Shown: positions 17,432 through 25,669, counted from the stretch's first letter. The stretch: DNA of 34,213 nt from an uncultured Gemmatimonadota bacterium (GCA_946887295.1 CAMPKP010000019.1:1-34213); one strand, 5' to 3'. Translations and numbers: made by a program. Notes: generated from the letters alone by a model not told the origin.

Positions 17432-17896
17432 ATGAGCGAGACGACCAAGCGGCTGGCCGACCACGAGCCCAGCCTGCAGACGGTGGAGGTGCTCTGCGAT
17501 CGCCTGGCCGAGCTCGGGCTGGCGATCGGTCCCGACACCGCCCGGACCCTGATCCGCGAGGTGCTGGCCTCGGAAGCACCGCGGGTGGACGCCAGGCTGC
17601 GCGACGCGCTCGACACGGCGCTGCAGACCATCCGAATCGCCGCGCAGTCGGCCATGGGCCTCCTCGCGACGACCGCGTCGGAGCCGCGCTCCCGGGAGCC
17701 GGCTCAGCCCGGGCAGCTTCACGTCTCCCGCCGGCCTCCCCCCCAGCGGCCCGCCGCCGAGGCGCCGAGAAAACCGCCGGCGCCCGCTCCGGAGCCGAAG
17801 AAGGCGGAACCGAGACCATCCGGACCGCGGCGGCCCCGCATCGATCTCGACGACGAGGAGCGCCGGCCGGTGTTCCGGCGTCCCGGGCGGCGCTAG
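17432..17896 (+). CDS. hypothetical protein with Pro/Arg-rich tail
   Basis: This protein has about 154 residues and no family I recognise. The N-terminal ~75 residues look helical and folded (LQTVEVLCDRLAELGLAIG, ARTLIREVLASEAPRVDARL, ALDTALQTIRIAAQSA). The rest is a Pro/Ala/Arg-rich disordered tail ending in RRPVFRRPGRR. ATG 17426 and ATG 17432 are both possible; GGAGG at 17420-17424 is one base from the first but seven from the second, so I chose the second. Its stop shares one base with the GTG of the MBL-rhodanese gene (TAGTG), so the two are probably coupled. Confidence 0.75.
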   Translation: MSETTKRLADHEPSLQTVEVLCDRLAELGLAIGPDTARTLIREVLASEAPRVDARLRDALDTALQTIRIAAQSAMGLLATTASEPRSREPAQPGQLHVSRRPPPQRPAAEAPRKPPAPAPEPKKAEPRPSGPRRPRIDLDDEERRPVFRRPGRR

Positions 17897-19383
17897 TGCT
17901 GCTGCACCGGCTCTGGGATGCGAAGCTGGCCCAGGCCAGTTATCTGATCGGCTGTACCGAGGCCCGGGAGGCGCTGGTGATCGACGCCACCCGCGACGTC
18001 GATCAGTACCTCGCTCTCGCCGCCTCGCTCGGCCTTCGCGTCGCCCACGTCACCGAGACCCACATCCACGCCGACTTCGTCTCCGGCAGCCGCGAGCTGG
18101 CCGCCCGGGCGACGGCCTCGCTCTACCTCTCGGACGAGGGCGGCGACGACTGGCGCTACGACTTCGCCGCCTCCGACGGCGCGACCGCGCTCCACGACGG
18201 CGACGCTCTCACGGTGGGACGCATCGGCATCACCGTGCTCCACACCCCGGGCCACACCCCCGAGCATCTCACCTTTCTCGTCACCGACGGCGCCGCGGCC
18301 ACCGAGCCCATCGCGGCCGTGACCGGGGATTTCGTCTTCGTCGGCGACGTGGGACGCCCCGACCTGCTCGAGCGCGCCGCACAGGTGAAGGGCACGATGG
18401 AGTCGGCGGCCCGGGCCCTGTTCCGGAGCATCCAGCGCTTCAAGGGCCAGCCCGACTACCTGCAGATCTGGCCGGGTCACGGGGCCGGCTCCGCCTGCGG
18501 CAAGGGCATGAGCGCGATCCCGCAGAGCACGGTGGGCTACGAGCGGCGGTTCAACTGGGCGTTCGGCGTCACCGACGAGAGCGAGTTCGTGCGCCTGGTG
18601 CTGCAGGGGCAGCCCGAGCCGCCCCGGTATTTCGGCATGATGAAGCGCATCAACAAGGCGGGGCCTCGCGCCCTGGGAGGGCCGCCCCGACCCAGGCCGA
18701 TCGCGCCCGAGCGAGTGGTGGACGTGCTCGACGGCGGCGGGCTCGTGGTGGACACGCGCACGTCGGCGGAATACGCGACCGGGCATCTGCCCGGCAGCAT
18801 CAACATTCCCTTCAACAACTCGTTCACGACCTGGGCGGGATGGGTGCTGCCCTACGACGAGGATTTCCACCTGATCTCGGCGAAGCCCGACGGCCGCCAA
18901 TCCGAGCTCGCGCTGCGCGACCTCGCCATGATCGGGCTGGACCGTGTGGCCGGCTCCTTCGGGCTCGACGCGCTCGGCGCGTGGACCGGCGCCGGCCGCG
19001 CGCTCGCGAGCTTCGGGCGCACCACCGCGCCGGACCTCGCCCGGCGTCTCGAGGCGGGGACCGCGGCAGCCGTGGACGTGCGAAGCCGCGCGGAATGGGA
19101 GGCCGGGCACATTCCGGGCGCCGTCAACATTCCTGCCGGCGAGATCGCCGAGCGGATCGGCGAGCTCCCGCGGGAGCGGCCTGTCGTAGTCCATTGCCAG
19201 GGCGGCACCCGCTCGGCGATCGCAGCCAGCCTGCTCGACGCGCACGGGATCAGTGGAGTGGTCGACCTGCCGGGCGGCTTCACGGAGTGGGAGAGCGCGG
19301 GGCTGCCGGTGCAGCGCGAGCCCGGGTCGCTCGCGGAGCTGGTGATCGCGCCGCTGGATCGCGCCGCCCGGCAGTCCGGCTGA
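17896..19383 (+). CDS. MBL-fold/double-rhodanese protein (persulfide dioxygenase/CstB-like)
   Basis: This is a fusion of an ETHE1-like metallo-beta-lactamase domain (about residues 1-250) and two rhodanese domains (about 265-365 and 375-480). Metal ligands: ETHIHADFVSGSREL (His56, His58, Asp60), LHTPGHTPEH, TGDFVFVGDVGRPDLL and WPGHGAGSACG. The first rhodanese has no Cys in its active loop (LISAKPDGRQSE), as is usual in CstB-like proteins. The second keeps Cys434 in VVVHCQGGTRSA. Known relatives oxidise glutathione- or CoA-type persulfides and transfer sulfur, protecting against sulfide. It starts at GTG 17896, overlapping the previous stop. No CsoR/CstR-like sulfide regulator is nearby. Confidence 0.93.
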   Translation: MLLHRLWDAKLAQASYLIGCTEAREALVIDATRDVDQYLALAASLGLRVAHVTETHIHADFVSGSRELAARATASLYLSDEGGDDWRYDFAASDGATALHDGDALTVGRIGITVLHTPGHTPEHLTFLVTDGAAATEPIAAVTGDFVFVGDVGRPDLLERAAQVKGTMESAARALFRSIQRFKGQPDYLQIWPGHGAGSACGKGMSAIPQSTVGYERRFNWAFGVTDESEFVRLVLQGQPEPPRYFGMMKRINKAGPRALGGPPRPRPIAPERVVDVLDGGGLVVDTRTSAEYATGHLPGSINIPFNNSFTTWAGWVLPYDEDFHLISAKPDGRQSELALRDLAMIGLDRVAGSFGLDALGAWTGAGRALASFGRTTAPDLARRLEAGTAAAVDVRSRAEWEAGHIPGAVNIPAGEIAERIGELPRERPVVVHCQGGTRSAIAASLLDAHGISGVVDLPGGFTEWESAGLPVQREPGSLAELVIAPLDRAARQSG

Positions 19384-19445
19384 GCCGCCCGCCAGGTCTG
19401 GCGGCGGCACGACCAATCTCCCAGATTCTCAGGGTAGCACCGCAG

Positions 19446-20321
19446 ATGGTGCGCCTGCCTATGACGTCACTTCCCCCGGTCCGCAAGCGTGACGACCGCC
19501 ACGCCTCCCGGCAGCGACGTGCCCCCCTGCGAGGGCTTCTCGCGGGTGCCGACCTCCGGATGCTCCTCAAGGCGGCACGACATCCTTCACATGCGATGAC
19601 GCGGTTGGTGCTCAGGGCCCGCCTGTCGCGGCTCACCGTGGATGAGGAGCGGGCTCGCCTCGTGGCGTTCTTATCGCGACGCTTCGGGGTGGACGGGGAA
19701 GCCCTCGGCGCCGAGTTTGCCGGATCGGAGTTCCTGGCCTGGTTCCGCGGGCGCCGGGCGGACCTGGAGCGATTCCAGGGCCCGTTCCGCATGGGGACCA
19801 CCGGCGAATTCGGCTGTGAGGCCCTGTACCTGCTGGTCCGGGCAGCGCGCCCTCGCGTCGTCGTGGACACCGGCGTGCTGTACGGGGCCTCCAGCGCTCA
19901 CATCCTCGCCGCCCTGGCGCGCAATGGTCAGGGACGACTGCACAGCGTCGAGATCGGGCGCAACCCGCGCGAGCCGGGCCACGACTTCTTCGTGCCTCTC
20001 GATCTGCGGGCCGGCTGGGACCTCGTCATCGGCGACAGCCGCCGCGAGCTTCCGCCGTTGCTGGATCGCTGTCCCTCGCTCGACATGTTCCACCACGACA
20101 GCCTGCACACGTCCGGCCACATGACCTGGGAGTTCGACACGGCGCTCCCCCACCTGGGTCCGCTGGGGGTGCTGTCGTCGGACGACGTCCTCAACCCACC
20201 CAGCCTTTCGGGCATATTCCAGAAGGACCCCTTCAGCTCCTTCTGCGAGCGCCGGCAGCTCTCGTACTCGACGTTTCACAATCTGGGCGTTGCGCTGATG
20301 CCGGGACATGGCGGGCATTGA
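19446..20321 (+). CDS. class I SAM-dependent methyltransferase
   Basis: This is a putative S-adenosylmethionine-dependent methyltransferase (Methyltransf_24-like), about 291 residues. The SAM-binding motif I is VVVDTGVLYGASSAHILAAL, followed by HSVEIGRNP (acidic residue after strand 2), WDLVIGDSRRELPPLL and DMFHHDSLHTSGHMTWEFD, a pattern typical of this family. The N-terminal ~90 residues are basic and helical. The substrate is unknown. Starts at ATG 19446, GTG 19449 and ATG 19461 are all possible and none has a strong ribosome-binding site; 19446 has CAGGG about 12 bases upstream. The gene stands alone, 62 bp after the rhodanese gene, and is followed by a strong hairpin. Confidence 0.85.
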   Translation: MVRLPMTSLPPVRKRDDRHASRQRRAPLRGLLAGADLRMLLKAARHPSHAMTRLVLRARLSRLTVDEERARLVAFLSRRFGVDGEALGAEFAGSEFLAWFRGRRADLERFQGPFRMGTTGEFGCEALYLLVRAARPRVVVDTGVLYGASSAHILAALARNGQGRLHSVEIGRNPREPGHDFFVPLDLRAGWDLVIGDSRRELPPLLDRCPSLDMFHHDSLHTSGHMTWEFDTALPHLGPLGVLSSDDVLNPPSLSGIFQKDPFSSFCERRQLSYSTFHNLGVALMPGHGGH

Positions 20322-20368
20322 TCCCCGGGCGGCCCAGCTGAGCAGCCGCCATGTGCCCGGAAGCAAGA

Positions 20369-20400
20369 CCCCCTTGCCAGGCATTTGACTGGCAAGGGGG
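20369..20400 (-). terminator. hairpin terminator after tRNA-Asn / methyltransferase
   Basis: This is a perfect 12-bp stem (20369-20380 with 20389-20400) with an 8-base loop. On the minus strand it lies 19 bases after the tRNA 3' end and is followed by a partly T-rich stretch (TCTTGCTT). It could also stop plus-strand transcription from the methyltransferase. Confidence 0.8.
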
Positions 20401-20419
20401 ATCTGGTCGCTTTCCTGAA

Positions 20420-20492
20420 CTCCCGAGGAGGGACTCGAACCCCCGACCCGGTGATTAACAGTCACCTGCTCTACCAACTGAGCTACTCGGGA
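20420..20492 (-). tRNA. tRNA-Asn (anticodon GUU)
   Basis: On the minus strand a complete 73-nt cloverleaf folds: 7-bp acceptor stem (TCCCGAG/CTCGGGA), D arm GCTC-AGTTGGTA-GAGC, anticodon arm GGTGA-CTGTTAA-TCACC with anticodon GTT (complement at 20457-20459), a 5-nt variable loop and T arm with TTCGAGT loop. The discriminator is G, as expected for Asn. CCA is not encoded, so it must be added after transcription. It stands alone, between the methyltransferase and holB. Confidence 0.97.
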
Positions 20493-20516
20493 AAGCACTC
20501 CAGCCTGAGCCTGTGG

Positions 20517-20545
20517 AATTTCGCCCGGGGTCACGCGGCGGTCAA
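20517..20545 (-). promoter_or_regulatory. candidate sigma70-type promoter for tRNA-Asn
   Basis: Reading the minus strand, TTGACC (20540-20545) and GAAATT (20517-20522) are 17 bp apart, 24 bp upstream of the mature tRNA 5' end. The -35 matches well; the -10 is weak. Confidence 0.4.
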
Positions 20546-20772
20546 GCCGGACTCGACCGGGCGGAAACTGTCATAGGACTTATCGTTAAGGGCCACGAGT
20601 GCAAACCCTGTCGGCTTCAAAATGTGAGTGGCCGTTCACTTGTCACCGCGACGACACGCCCGCTGCACTCTGCGCCGCAAAGTGGGCCGGGATTATGTAC
20701 CTAAGCCATTGTTGAAGAATATGTTACAATGAATCTACTGCCTTTTCACCTCCGCCTTCTTACCTTGTCTCC
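20546..20772 (+). promoter_or_regulatory. AT-richer intergenic region upstream of holB
   Basis: Between the tRNA promoter and holB lies about 230 bp without a supported gene; it is locally AT-rich compared with its surroundings. TGTTACAAT at 20722-20730 fits an extended -10 (TGn-TACAAT), placing a start about 35 bases before the gene. TACCTT at 20761-20766, six bases before the ATG, is an alternative leaderless -10. No Shine-Dalgarno sequence precedes the holB ATG. Confidence 0.4.
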
Positions 20773-21864
20773 ATGCCATTACCGCCCCTGACGGGGCACC
20801 TCGAAACCCGGCGTCGCTTGGCCCAGGCGGTCCGCGGGGGGACGCTTCCCCAGGTCCTCCTGTTCACTGGTCCGACCGGCGTCGGCAAGCAGCGCCTCGC
20901 GCTCTGGCTGGCGCAGCTCGCCCTCTGCGAGCAGCCCGGTGAGGAGCCGTGCGGCTCCTGCCGTGCCTGCCGGCTGGTCCTCGGACTGTCGCACGCGGAC
21001 CTCCACTGGTTCGTGCCGATCGCCCGCCCCAAAGCCGGCGATCCGGACCGCCAGGTGGATGAGGCGGCGGAAGCCTTGGCTGGGGTGATGGAAGAGCGGC
21101 GCAAGCAGCCACTCTACACCCCGGCCGATGGGATGGCGAGTCATTCGATCGCCACGGTGCGCCTGCTTCAGCGGAGAGCCTCGCTGACTTCGGTCGAGGG
21201 CGGGGCGCGGGTCTTCGTCATCGGCGAGGCGGATCGGCTGGTCCCTCAGGAGTCGAGCCCCGAGGCGGCCAACGCCACGCTGAAGCTGCTCGAGGAGCCG
21301 CCGCAGGGGGCGCTCTACGTGCTGACCACGCTGGATCCTCGGCGAGTGCTCCCGACGATCCGCTCGCGCGCCGCGCCGATCAGGCTCAATCGCCTGAGCG
21401 ACGACGAGGTCCGGGGCTTCCTGCGGCAGCACACGGAGCCGCGCTGGAGCGACGAGAAGATCGACGAGCGAGTGGCCCTCGCCGCCGGCTCGATCGGCAT
21501 GGCGCTCAGTGCGGGCGAAGAGAGCGGCAAGGCCTACCGCTCGGCCGAGCAGCTGCTCGCGGCCGTGGTCGAGGGCCGGGGAGCCGCACTGGAGCGGGCA
21601 CTGGGCCAGGTGACGTACTCGGCGCGGGGAGAGTTCGCCGCCATGCTCGACGCCCTCGCCGATACCCTCGGCGAGGCGGCACGAGGCACGATGGGCCAGA
21701 CCGTGCGCCGGGCCATTCCCGGGCCGCTGCTGCGGCACCGGAGCCCCGCCCCTCTGCTCCAGGCGATGGAGCGGGTCGCGGAGGCCCGCGAGGCGGCGTC
21801 GGGGAACGTGAACCCGCAGGTGCTCCTCGCCGTACTGGGGGAAGATCTGGCGGAGGTCCTGTGA
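20773..21864 (+). CDS. holB: DNA polymerase III subunit delta' (HolB-like clamp-loader subunit)
   Basis: This is a AAA+ clamp-loader subunit, 363 residues, part of the complex that loads the sliding clamp at replication. Near the N-terminus it has Walker-A-like [15 protein letters not shown], then a Cys cluster ([15 protein letters not shown]) that forms the zinc module of these proteins. [14 protein letters not shown] (Walker B region), [19 protein letters not shown] and [16 protein letters not shown] follow, the typical sensor-1/arginine-finger region. The C-terminal ~150 residues match the oligomerisation domain only loosely. The ATG at 20773 is the only reasonable start. Its end overlaps moaC by four bases (GTGA), so the two are coupled. 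Confidence 0.92.
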   Translation: MPLPPLTGHLETRRRLAQAVRGGTLPQVLLFTGPTGVGKQRLALWLAQLALCEQPGEEPCGSCRACRLVLGLSHADLHWFVPIARPKAGDPDRQVDEAAEALAGVMEERRKQPLYTPADGMASHSIATVRLLQRRASLTSVEGGARVFVIGEADRLVPQESSPEAANATLKLLEEPPQGALYVLTTLDPRRVLPTIRSRAAPIRLNRLSDDEVRGFLRQHTEPRWSDEKIDERVALAAGSIGMALSAGEESGKAYRSAEQLLAAVVEGRGAALERALGQVTYSARGEFAAMLDALADTLGEAARGTMGQTVRRAIPGPLLRHRSPAPLLQAMERVAEAREAASGNVNPQVLLAVLGEDLAEVL

Positions 21865-22325
21865 AGCTGAGCCACCTGGACGCGGAAGGCCGCGCACGCA
21901 TGGTGGACGTCGGCGACAAGCCGGTGAGCGACCGGAGCGCGACCGCCGTCGGCGCGGTTCGCATGTCGCGCGAGGCGTTCGAGCTGGTCGCCGGCGAGGG
22001 CGTCCCCAAGGGCGACGTCCTCACGGTGGCGGAGGTGGCCGGGGTGATGGGCGCCAAGCGGACCGGGGAGCTGATCCCCCTCTGCCACCCCCTGGGCCTG
22101 GACCATGTGCAAGTGGAAGCGCGGCTTGACCCTGAGCTGCCGGGGGTGGAGGTGACCGCGGCGGTGCGGGTGACCGGGCGCACAGGAGTGGAGATGGAGG
22201 CGCTCACAGCGGTGACAGTGGCGTGTCTTACAGTGTACGACATGGTAAAAGCAGTCGACAAGGGGATGGTCATTCAGGATGTCCATTTGGTGAGCAAGAC
22301 CAAACGGCCTTCTCACAGCTCATAG
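21861..22325 (+). CDS. moaC: cyclic pyranopterin monophosphate synthase MoaC
   Basis: This enzyme of molybdenum cofactor biosynthesis makes cyclic pyranopterin monophosphate from the MoaA product; it acts as a hexamer in the cytoplasm. At 154 residues it has normal length. Conserved motifs are all present: [38 protein letters not shown] and [20 protein letters not shown] followed by MVKAVDKGM. The start is GTG 21861, overlapping the holB stop. No other moa gene is in this window, so the rest of the pathway is elsewhere. The 15-bp gap to the SLT gene suggests a three-gene operon. Confidence 0.97.
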   Translation: MKLSHLDAEGRARMVDVGDKPVSDRSATAVGAVRMSREAFELVAGEGVPKGDVLTVAEVAGVMGAKRTGELIPLCHPLGLDHVQVEARLDPELPGVEVTAAVRVTGRTGVEMEALTAVTVACLTVYDMVKAVDKGMVIQDVHLVSKTKRPSHSS

Positions 22326-22340
22326 ACAGGAGGTTGGCCC

Positions 22341-23039
22341 GTGCTGAGACCGACCGACGAGTACGGCGAGCGACACGGAGGGCTCCTGAAGCGGCTCCTC
22401 ACCCGAGGCGCGCTGCTCCTGGTGACCGCCGTCGTCATCGGCGCCCTGGCCGGCTGGACCAAACGGGTGGGTGCGGCTGACCACGTCGTCGCGCCGGACA
22501 CGCGCCTGGTCGCGCGTGAGATGGGGAGCCTGGAGCAGCAGCTTCAGGCGGCTCGCAGCGAGATGGAGCTGGTGAAGCTTCAGCTCGAGCGTACCAACGC
22601 CATCTTGTCGAACTCGGCGAAATACCAGATCCCCGCGGATCTGGCCGAGGATATCTACGACATCGCCCTGAGCGAGGGCATCGATCCGGCACTCGGGTTC
22701 CAGCTGGTGAAGATCGAGAGCGGCTTCAAGGCGAACGCGCGCTCACCGATGAACGCGTTCGGCTACACCCAGCTCCAGCTCCCCACCGCGCGGTTCTACG
22801 ACGCGGACGTCACGGTGAGCCGGCTGTTCGAGCGCGAGACCAATCTCCGGATCGGGTTCCGGTTCCTGCGGGACCTCCTGGAGCAGTTCGACCACGACAT
22901 GGGGCTCGCCCTGGTGGCGTACAACCGCGGCCCGGCGAAGGTCGCCGGGATCATCGCCAACGGGGGCGACCCCGCCAACGGCTACGCCGAAGCAGTGATG
23001 AAGGGATACCAGCCGCTCGGGACGGGAGAGGCGCAGTAG
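22341..23039 (+). CDS. membrane-anchored SLT-type lytic transglycosylase
   Basis: This peptidoglycan-cleaving protein of 232 residues has a basic N-terminus followed by one transmembrane/signal segment (about 21-40), a coiled-coil-like stretch (about 55-90) and an SLT domain from about 100 to the end. The catalytic Glu is Glu126 in LVKIESGFKANARS, followed by NAFGYTQLQLPTARFY and ALVAYNRGPAKV, the usual Tyr/Asn motif. It should act in the periplasm. GTG 22341 has CAGGAGG seven bases upstream. It lies 15 bp after moaC. A strong hairpin follows the stop, after which the gene order turns convergent to a second transglycosylase. Confidence 0.93.
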   Translation: MLRPTDEYGERHGGLLKRLLTRGALLLVTAVVIGALAGWTKRVGAADHVVAPDTRLVAREMGSLEQQLQAARSEMELVKLQLERTNAILSNSAKYQIPADLAEDIYDIALSEGIDPALGFQLVKIESGFKANARSPMNAFGYTQLQLPTARFYDADVTVSRLFERETNLRIGFRFLRDLLEQFDHDMGLALVAYNRGPAKVAGIIANGGDPANGYAEAVMKGYQPLGTGEAQ

Positions 23040-23066
23040 ACGCGCCGGCCCCGAAGAGCTGAGCAG

Positions 23067-23118
23067 TGAAACGGCAAACGGTGATAGGGGTCATCCCCTA
23101 TCACCGTTTGCCGTTTCA
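23067..23118. terminator. perfect 24-bp stem hairpin between convergent genes
   Basis: The left arm 23067-23090 pairs without mismatch with 23095-23118 across a 4-base loop (TCAT). It sits between the stops of two convergent transglycosylase genes, so a bidirectional terminator is the simplest reading. There is no clear poly-T tail, and the arm contains internal echoes (ACGGCAAACGG), so a dispersed intergenic repeat is also possible. Confidence 0.75.
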
Positions 23119-23129
23119 TAGGGGGCTGT

Positions 23130-24839
23130 TCACCCCGGAATTCTGAGCGATTCCCCGGCTCTGAGCGTCGTCTCCGCCTGGAGCCCGTTCACCCGGCGGA
23201 GCTCGGCCACGCTCACGCCGTACTGCTTGGCCAGGCCCGAGAGCGTGTCTCCCCAGCGCACGATGTGCGTCCGAGAGGCAGTCGACACCTTGCTTCCGGG
23301 AGCGGAGACTCGAAGGCGCTGGCCGGCGCGTATGCGGCCCCTGGCGTCCAGCTTATTCCAGAGCCGAAGGTCGCGCTGGCTCACGCCGTACTCGTCGGCG
23401 ATGCCCGAGAGGGTCTCACCCCGCTTGACGCGGTGGTACCCCGACGAGTTGGTCCCCGCGGCAGGCGTGGGGTCGGACATCCGGCGGGCCATCGTGCTCG
23501 AGATGGCCCCTCCGGTGGGGACGATGAGCCGCTGTCCGATGCGGAGTCGCCGGGCGTTGACCTTCGGGTTCGCGTCGGCGAGGAGCCGGCTGCTGACCCG
23601 ATACTTCCGCGCGATCCCGCCCATCGTCTCTCCCCTGACGACGAAGTGCTCCACGAACGTCACCCGCTTCTCCGGCGGCAGGTCCGCATAGGCGGCGACC
23701 GTCGTAGTGCCGCGCCCGGGAGGGAGCCGAACGACCGAAGCCTTGCCCGGCGGCGTCGCGAGGCGCAGAAAATGGGGATTGAGCTCGCGGATCGCGGCGA
23801 CGGTAGTGTCGGCCAATCGGGCGATTACGTCGAGGCCGGTCATCGTCGGCACCACGATCGAGTCGTAGACCAGCGGCTCGGCGGGAGTCACGGTGAATCC
23901 GTACCTGGCCGGCTCCTTGGCGATCACCGCCGCCGCGATCAGCTTCGGCACGTAGTCCTTGGTCTCGCGGCGCAGCAGGCGGGTGTCGTAGAGCCGGAAG
24001 AACGCCGCGTCGGACGCATGGTCGGCATCGTCGTCGCTGCGCAGCCGCCTGAGCCCACGCGAGACCCGGCCGGAGCCGGCGTTGTAGGCCGCGGCTGCCA
24101 GGTAGAGCGAGCCGAAGCGGGCGTTGAGATCGCGCAGGTGCCGCACGGCGGCGTCGGTGGCGAGAAAAGGATCCCGGCGCTCGTCCACCCAGGAGTCCAC
24201 CCGGAGATCGTAGTATTTCGCCGTGCCCTTCATGAACTGCCACATCCCCACCGCCTTGGCCCTGCTGGTGGCGGTGTTGGAGAAGCCGCTCTCGATCAGC
24301 GCCAGGTAGACCAGATCGCCCGGCATGCCTTCGCGCGCCAGACGGTCGCGGATCATCGGCTCGTACCGCTGCATCCGGTTGAGCCAGATCCCCATGCGCT
24401 CCCGCCCGGGGCCGAGAAAGAAATCCAGATACCAGCGCACCCGGTGATGGCTGTTGTAGGTCTCGACGTCGATGTCCCAGGTGACCGCGCTCGCCAGGGC
24501 CTTGGTGTCGTTGCCCTCGATCACGTCGCCGGGGCCGGTTCCCTCGTCCTCGGGGGCTGCCTCCGCGAGCGCCTCGAGCACCGCCTCGTCGGCGGCGCAA
24601 TCCGCAGCCTGGCGGGTTTCGGCGGCCAGCTCGGCGGCGGGGATCAGCGAATCGAAGTCGGGGGCGGGCGGAAGAGAGAACGGGTCACCCGCGGGCGGGC
24701 TCTCCTGCCGGGAGGATCCGGCGTACTGCTCGGCGGCTTCGGACTCGGGTCGAGGGCCGGACGGAGCCTGGGAGGGTGGCCGGGCGCCGCCACAGGCCGC
24801 CAGGAGCACGATCGGGAGCAGGACGGAGGAACGAAGCAT
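23130..24839 (-). CDS. MltD-like lipoprotein lytic transglycosylase with three LysM domains
   Basis: This outer-membrane-type lipoprotein of 569 residues would cleave peptidoglycan. The signal peptide ends in lipobox LLAAC with Cys16. After a ~90-residue disordered linker comes the SLT domain: catalytic Glu183 in ALIESGFSNTATSRAKAVG, then MWQFMKGTAKYYDLRVDSWV and LAAAAYNAGSGRV. Three LysM repeats (wall binding) fill the C-terminus, beginning near VRGETMGGIARKY, KRGETLSGIADEYGVS and RWGDTLSGLAKQYGVS. I chose ATG 24839 (11 residues inside the longest frame) because the signal peptide starts there and GGGAGCG precedes it. It is downstream of a hypothetical gene on the same strand. Confidence 0.95.
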   Translation of the reverse strand: MLRSSVLLPIVLLAACGGARPPSQAPSGPRPESEAAEQYAGSSRQESPPAGDPFSLPPAPDFDSLIPAAELAAETRQAADCAADEAVLEALAEAAPEDEGTGPGDVIEGNDTKALASAVTWDIDVETYNSHHRVRWYLDFFLGPGRERMGIWLNRMQRYEPMIRDRLAREGMPGDLVYLALIESGFSNTATSRAKAVGMWQFMKGTAKYYDLRVDSWVDERRDPFLATDAAVRHLRDLNARFGSLYLAAAAYNAGSGRVSRGLRRLRSDDDADHASDAAFFRLYDTRLLRRETKDYVPKLIAAAVIAKEPARYGFTVTPAEPLVYDSIVVPTMTGLDVIARLADTTVAAIRELNPHFLRLATPPGKASVVRLPPGRGTTTVAAYADLPPEKRVTFVEHFVVRGETMGGIARKYRVSSRLLADANPKVNARRLRIGQRLIVPTGGAISSTMARRMSDPTPAAGTNSSGYHRVKRGETLSGIADEYGVSQRDLRLWNKLDARGRIRAGQRLRVSAPGSKVSTASRTHIVRWGDTLSGLAKQYGVSVAELRRVNGLQAETTLRAGESLRIPG

Positions 24840-24871
24840 CGGCGCTCCCGTTCGGGGTTCGTTCGGGTGCA

Positions 24872-24886
24872 TTCCGCCGGGCGGAA
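24872..24886. promoter_or_regulatory. 15-bp palindrome upstream of the LysM transglycosylase
   Basis: TTCCGCC-G-GGCGGAA is a perfect palindrome about 33 bases before the ATG of the LysM transglycosylase gene. It could be an operator or part of a weak terminator for the upstream hypothetical gene. Confidence 0.3.
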
Positions 24887-24923
24887 GGCGTTCTGAGAGA
24901 TTTCCGGCCCCGGCAGGGCGCCG

Positions 24924-25343
24924 CTAGCGCATGAACAGGCGGTTGCCGAGGATCCGGTTGGTGGCGTTGAGCACGGCCAGTGCCGCGGCGCGGGCTGCAT
25001 CGTCCTCCGTCAGCACGGAGCCGACGACCCGCTGGTCGGCGCCCTCCGCGTTGGTCGAGAGCGAGACGATCACGACCGTGGCGTCGAAGGCCCGCACGGC
25101 CTTGACGCCCAGCAGCTCGAAGACCATCCCGCCCTGCACTGCCTGACCCAGCGCGAGCACGCAGGCCTGGGCCGCGCAGCGGAGCTCCCCCGCCTGCGAG
25201 GCCAGTCCCTCGCTCTCGCCGACGAAGGCCTCGGAGTCCCTCCAGGTGAGACCCACCTTCGCGCGGCACCGGCCGTTGGGCAGGCGGTCCAGCACGAACT
25301 CGGCGAAGCGCAGGCGCTCGCTGAGGGGGTTGGGCGCTGACAT
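24924..25343 (-). CDS. hypothetical protein, single alpha/beta domain
   Basis: This is a 139-residue soluble protein of no family I can name with confidence. It has an alternating strand/helix look: FAEFVLDRLPNGRCRAKVGL, LRCAAQACVLALGQAV, VRAFDATVVIVSLSTNAE, RVVGSVLTEDDAARAAALAV and LNATNRILGNRLF. The segment layout reminds me of the LeuA C-terminal regulatory fold, but this is only an impression. The start at ATG 25343 has GGAAGG five bases upstream. It is followed on the same strand by the LysM transglycosylase gene, with 84 bp between. Coding character is good, so the gene is very likely real. Confidence 0.75.
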   Translation of the reverse strand: MSAPNPLSERLRFAEFVLDRLPNGRCRAKVGLTWRDSEAFVGESEGLASQAGELRCAAQACVLALGQAVQGGMVFELLGVKAVRAFDATVVIVSLSTNAEGADQRVVGSVLTEDDAARAAALAVLNATNRILGNRLFMR

Positions 25344-25389
25344 GGCCTTCCTTGGACGGGCTGGTTGAGTGAGTTACGGCGAGGGATCA

Positions 25390-25415
25390 GGGGGGCAAGC
25401 CCTATGCCACCCCCC
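25390..25415 (-). terminator. GC-rich hairpin between two hypothetical genes
   Basis: GGGGGGCA at 25390-25397 pairs with TGCC and the C-run ending at 25415, with one bulged A. It lies 14 bases past the stop of the minus-strand 79-residue gene. It has no U-tract, so it may be a terminator or a processing hairpin. Confidence 0.4.
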
Positions 25416-25429
25416 GGTCCCCGGCCTCC

Positions 25430-25669
25430 TCAATCCAGGTGCTCGGAGAGGAGGGCGGCGAGGGCGTCGTTGGAGAGCTTCTCGGCCTGGGCGAAGAGGG
25501 CCGATTTCGAGAAAGAAGACATTGGATAGCTGGCCCACAGCGAGGGGCGATCCGCGCCCGCGCATCGAAACGAGAACACCAGGTTCCATTGCGCCGAGTT
25601 CGCGCGGCGCTCCGCGGCGACCGTCACGTTCCAACGGTGATCGCCGTGATCGACCACTCTCCAAGCCAT
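25430..25669 (-). CDS. small hypothetical protein
   Basis: This protein of about 79 residues is unrecognised. It has a protein-like mix of residues, unlike shadow frames in this window: MAWRVVDHGDHRWNVTVAAE, QWNLVFSFRCAG, LWASYPMSSFSKSALFAQAE and a helical C-terminus ALAALLSEHLD. No signal peptide or membrane segment. An upstream TTG at 25705 would add 12 residues, but ATG 25669 has GGAG six bases before it and is the better start. It follows the glycosyltransferase gene on the same strand. Function unknown. Confidence 0.7.
   Translation of the reverse strand: MAWRVVDHGDHRWNVTVAAERRANSAQWNLVFSFRCAGADRPSLWASYPMSSFSKSALFAQAEKLSNDALAALLSEHLD

Noticed and set aside
18700..19000. First rhodanese domain read as damaged because it lacks the active Cys
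   Set aside because: Lack of Cys in the first rhodanese is usual for this MBL-rhodanese architecture; the second domain keeps its Cys.
20420..20492. tRNA gene as an attachment site for an integrated element
   Set aside because: No integrase, no second copy of the tRNA 3' end in the window, and flanking genes look like ordinary chromosomal genes.
20513..20704. A 63-codon plus-strand frame between the tRNA and holB
   Set aside because: No ribosome-binding site, no protein-like pattern, and it overlaps the likely tRNA promoter.
23067..23118. Hairpin as an insertion-sequence end or CRISPR-like repeat
   Set aside because: There is only one copy, no transposase, no target duplication and no repeat-spacer series anywhere in the window.
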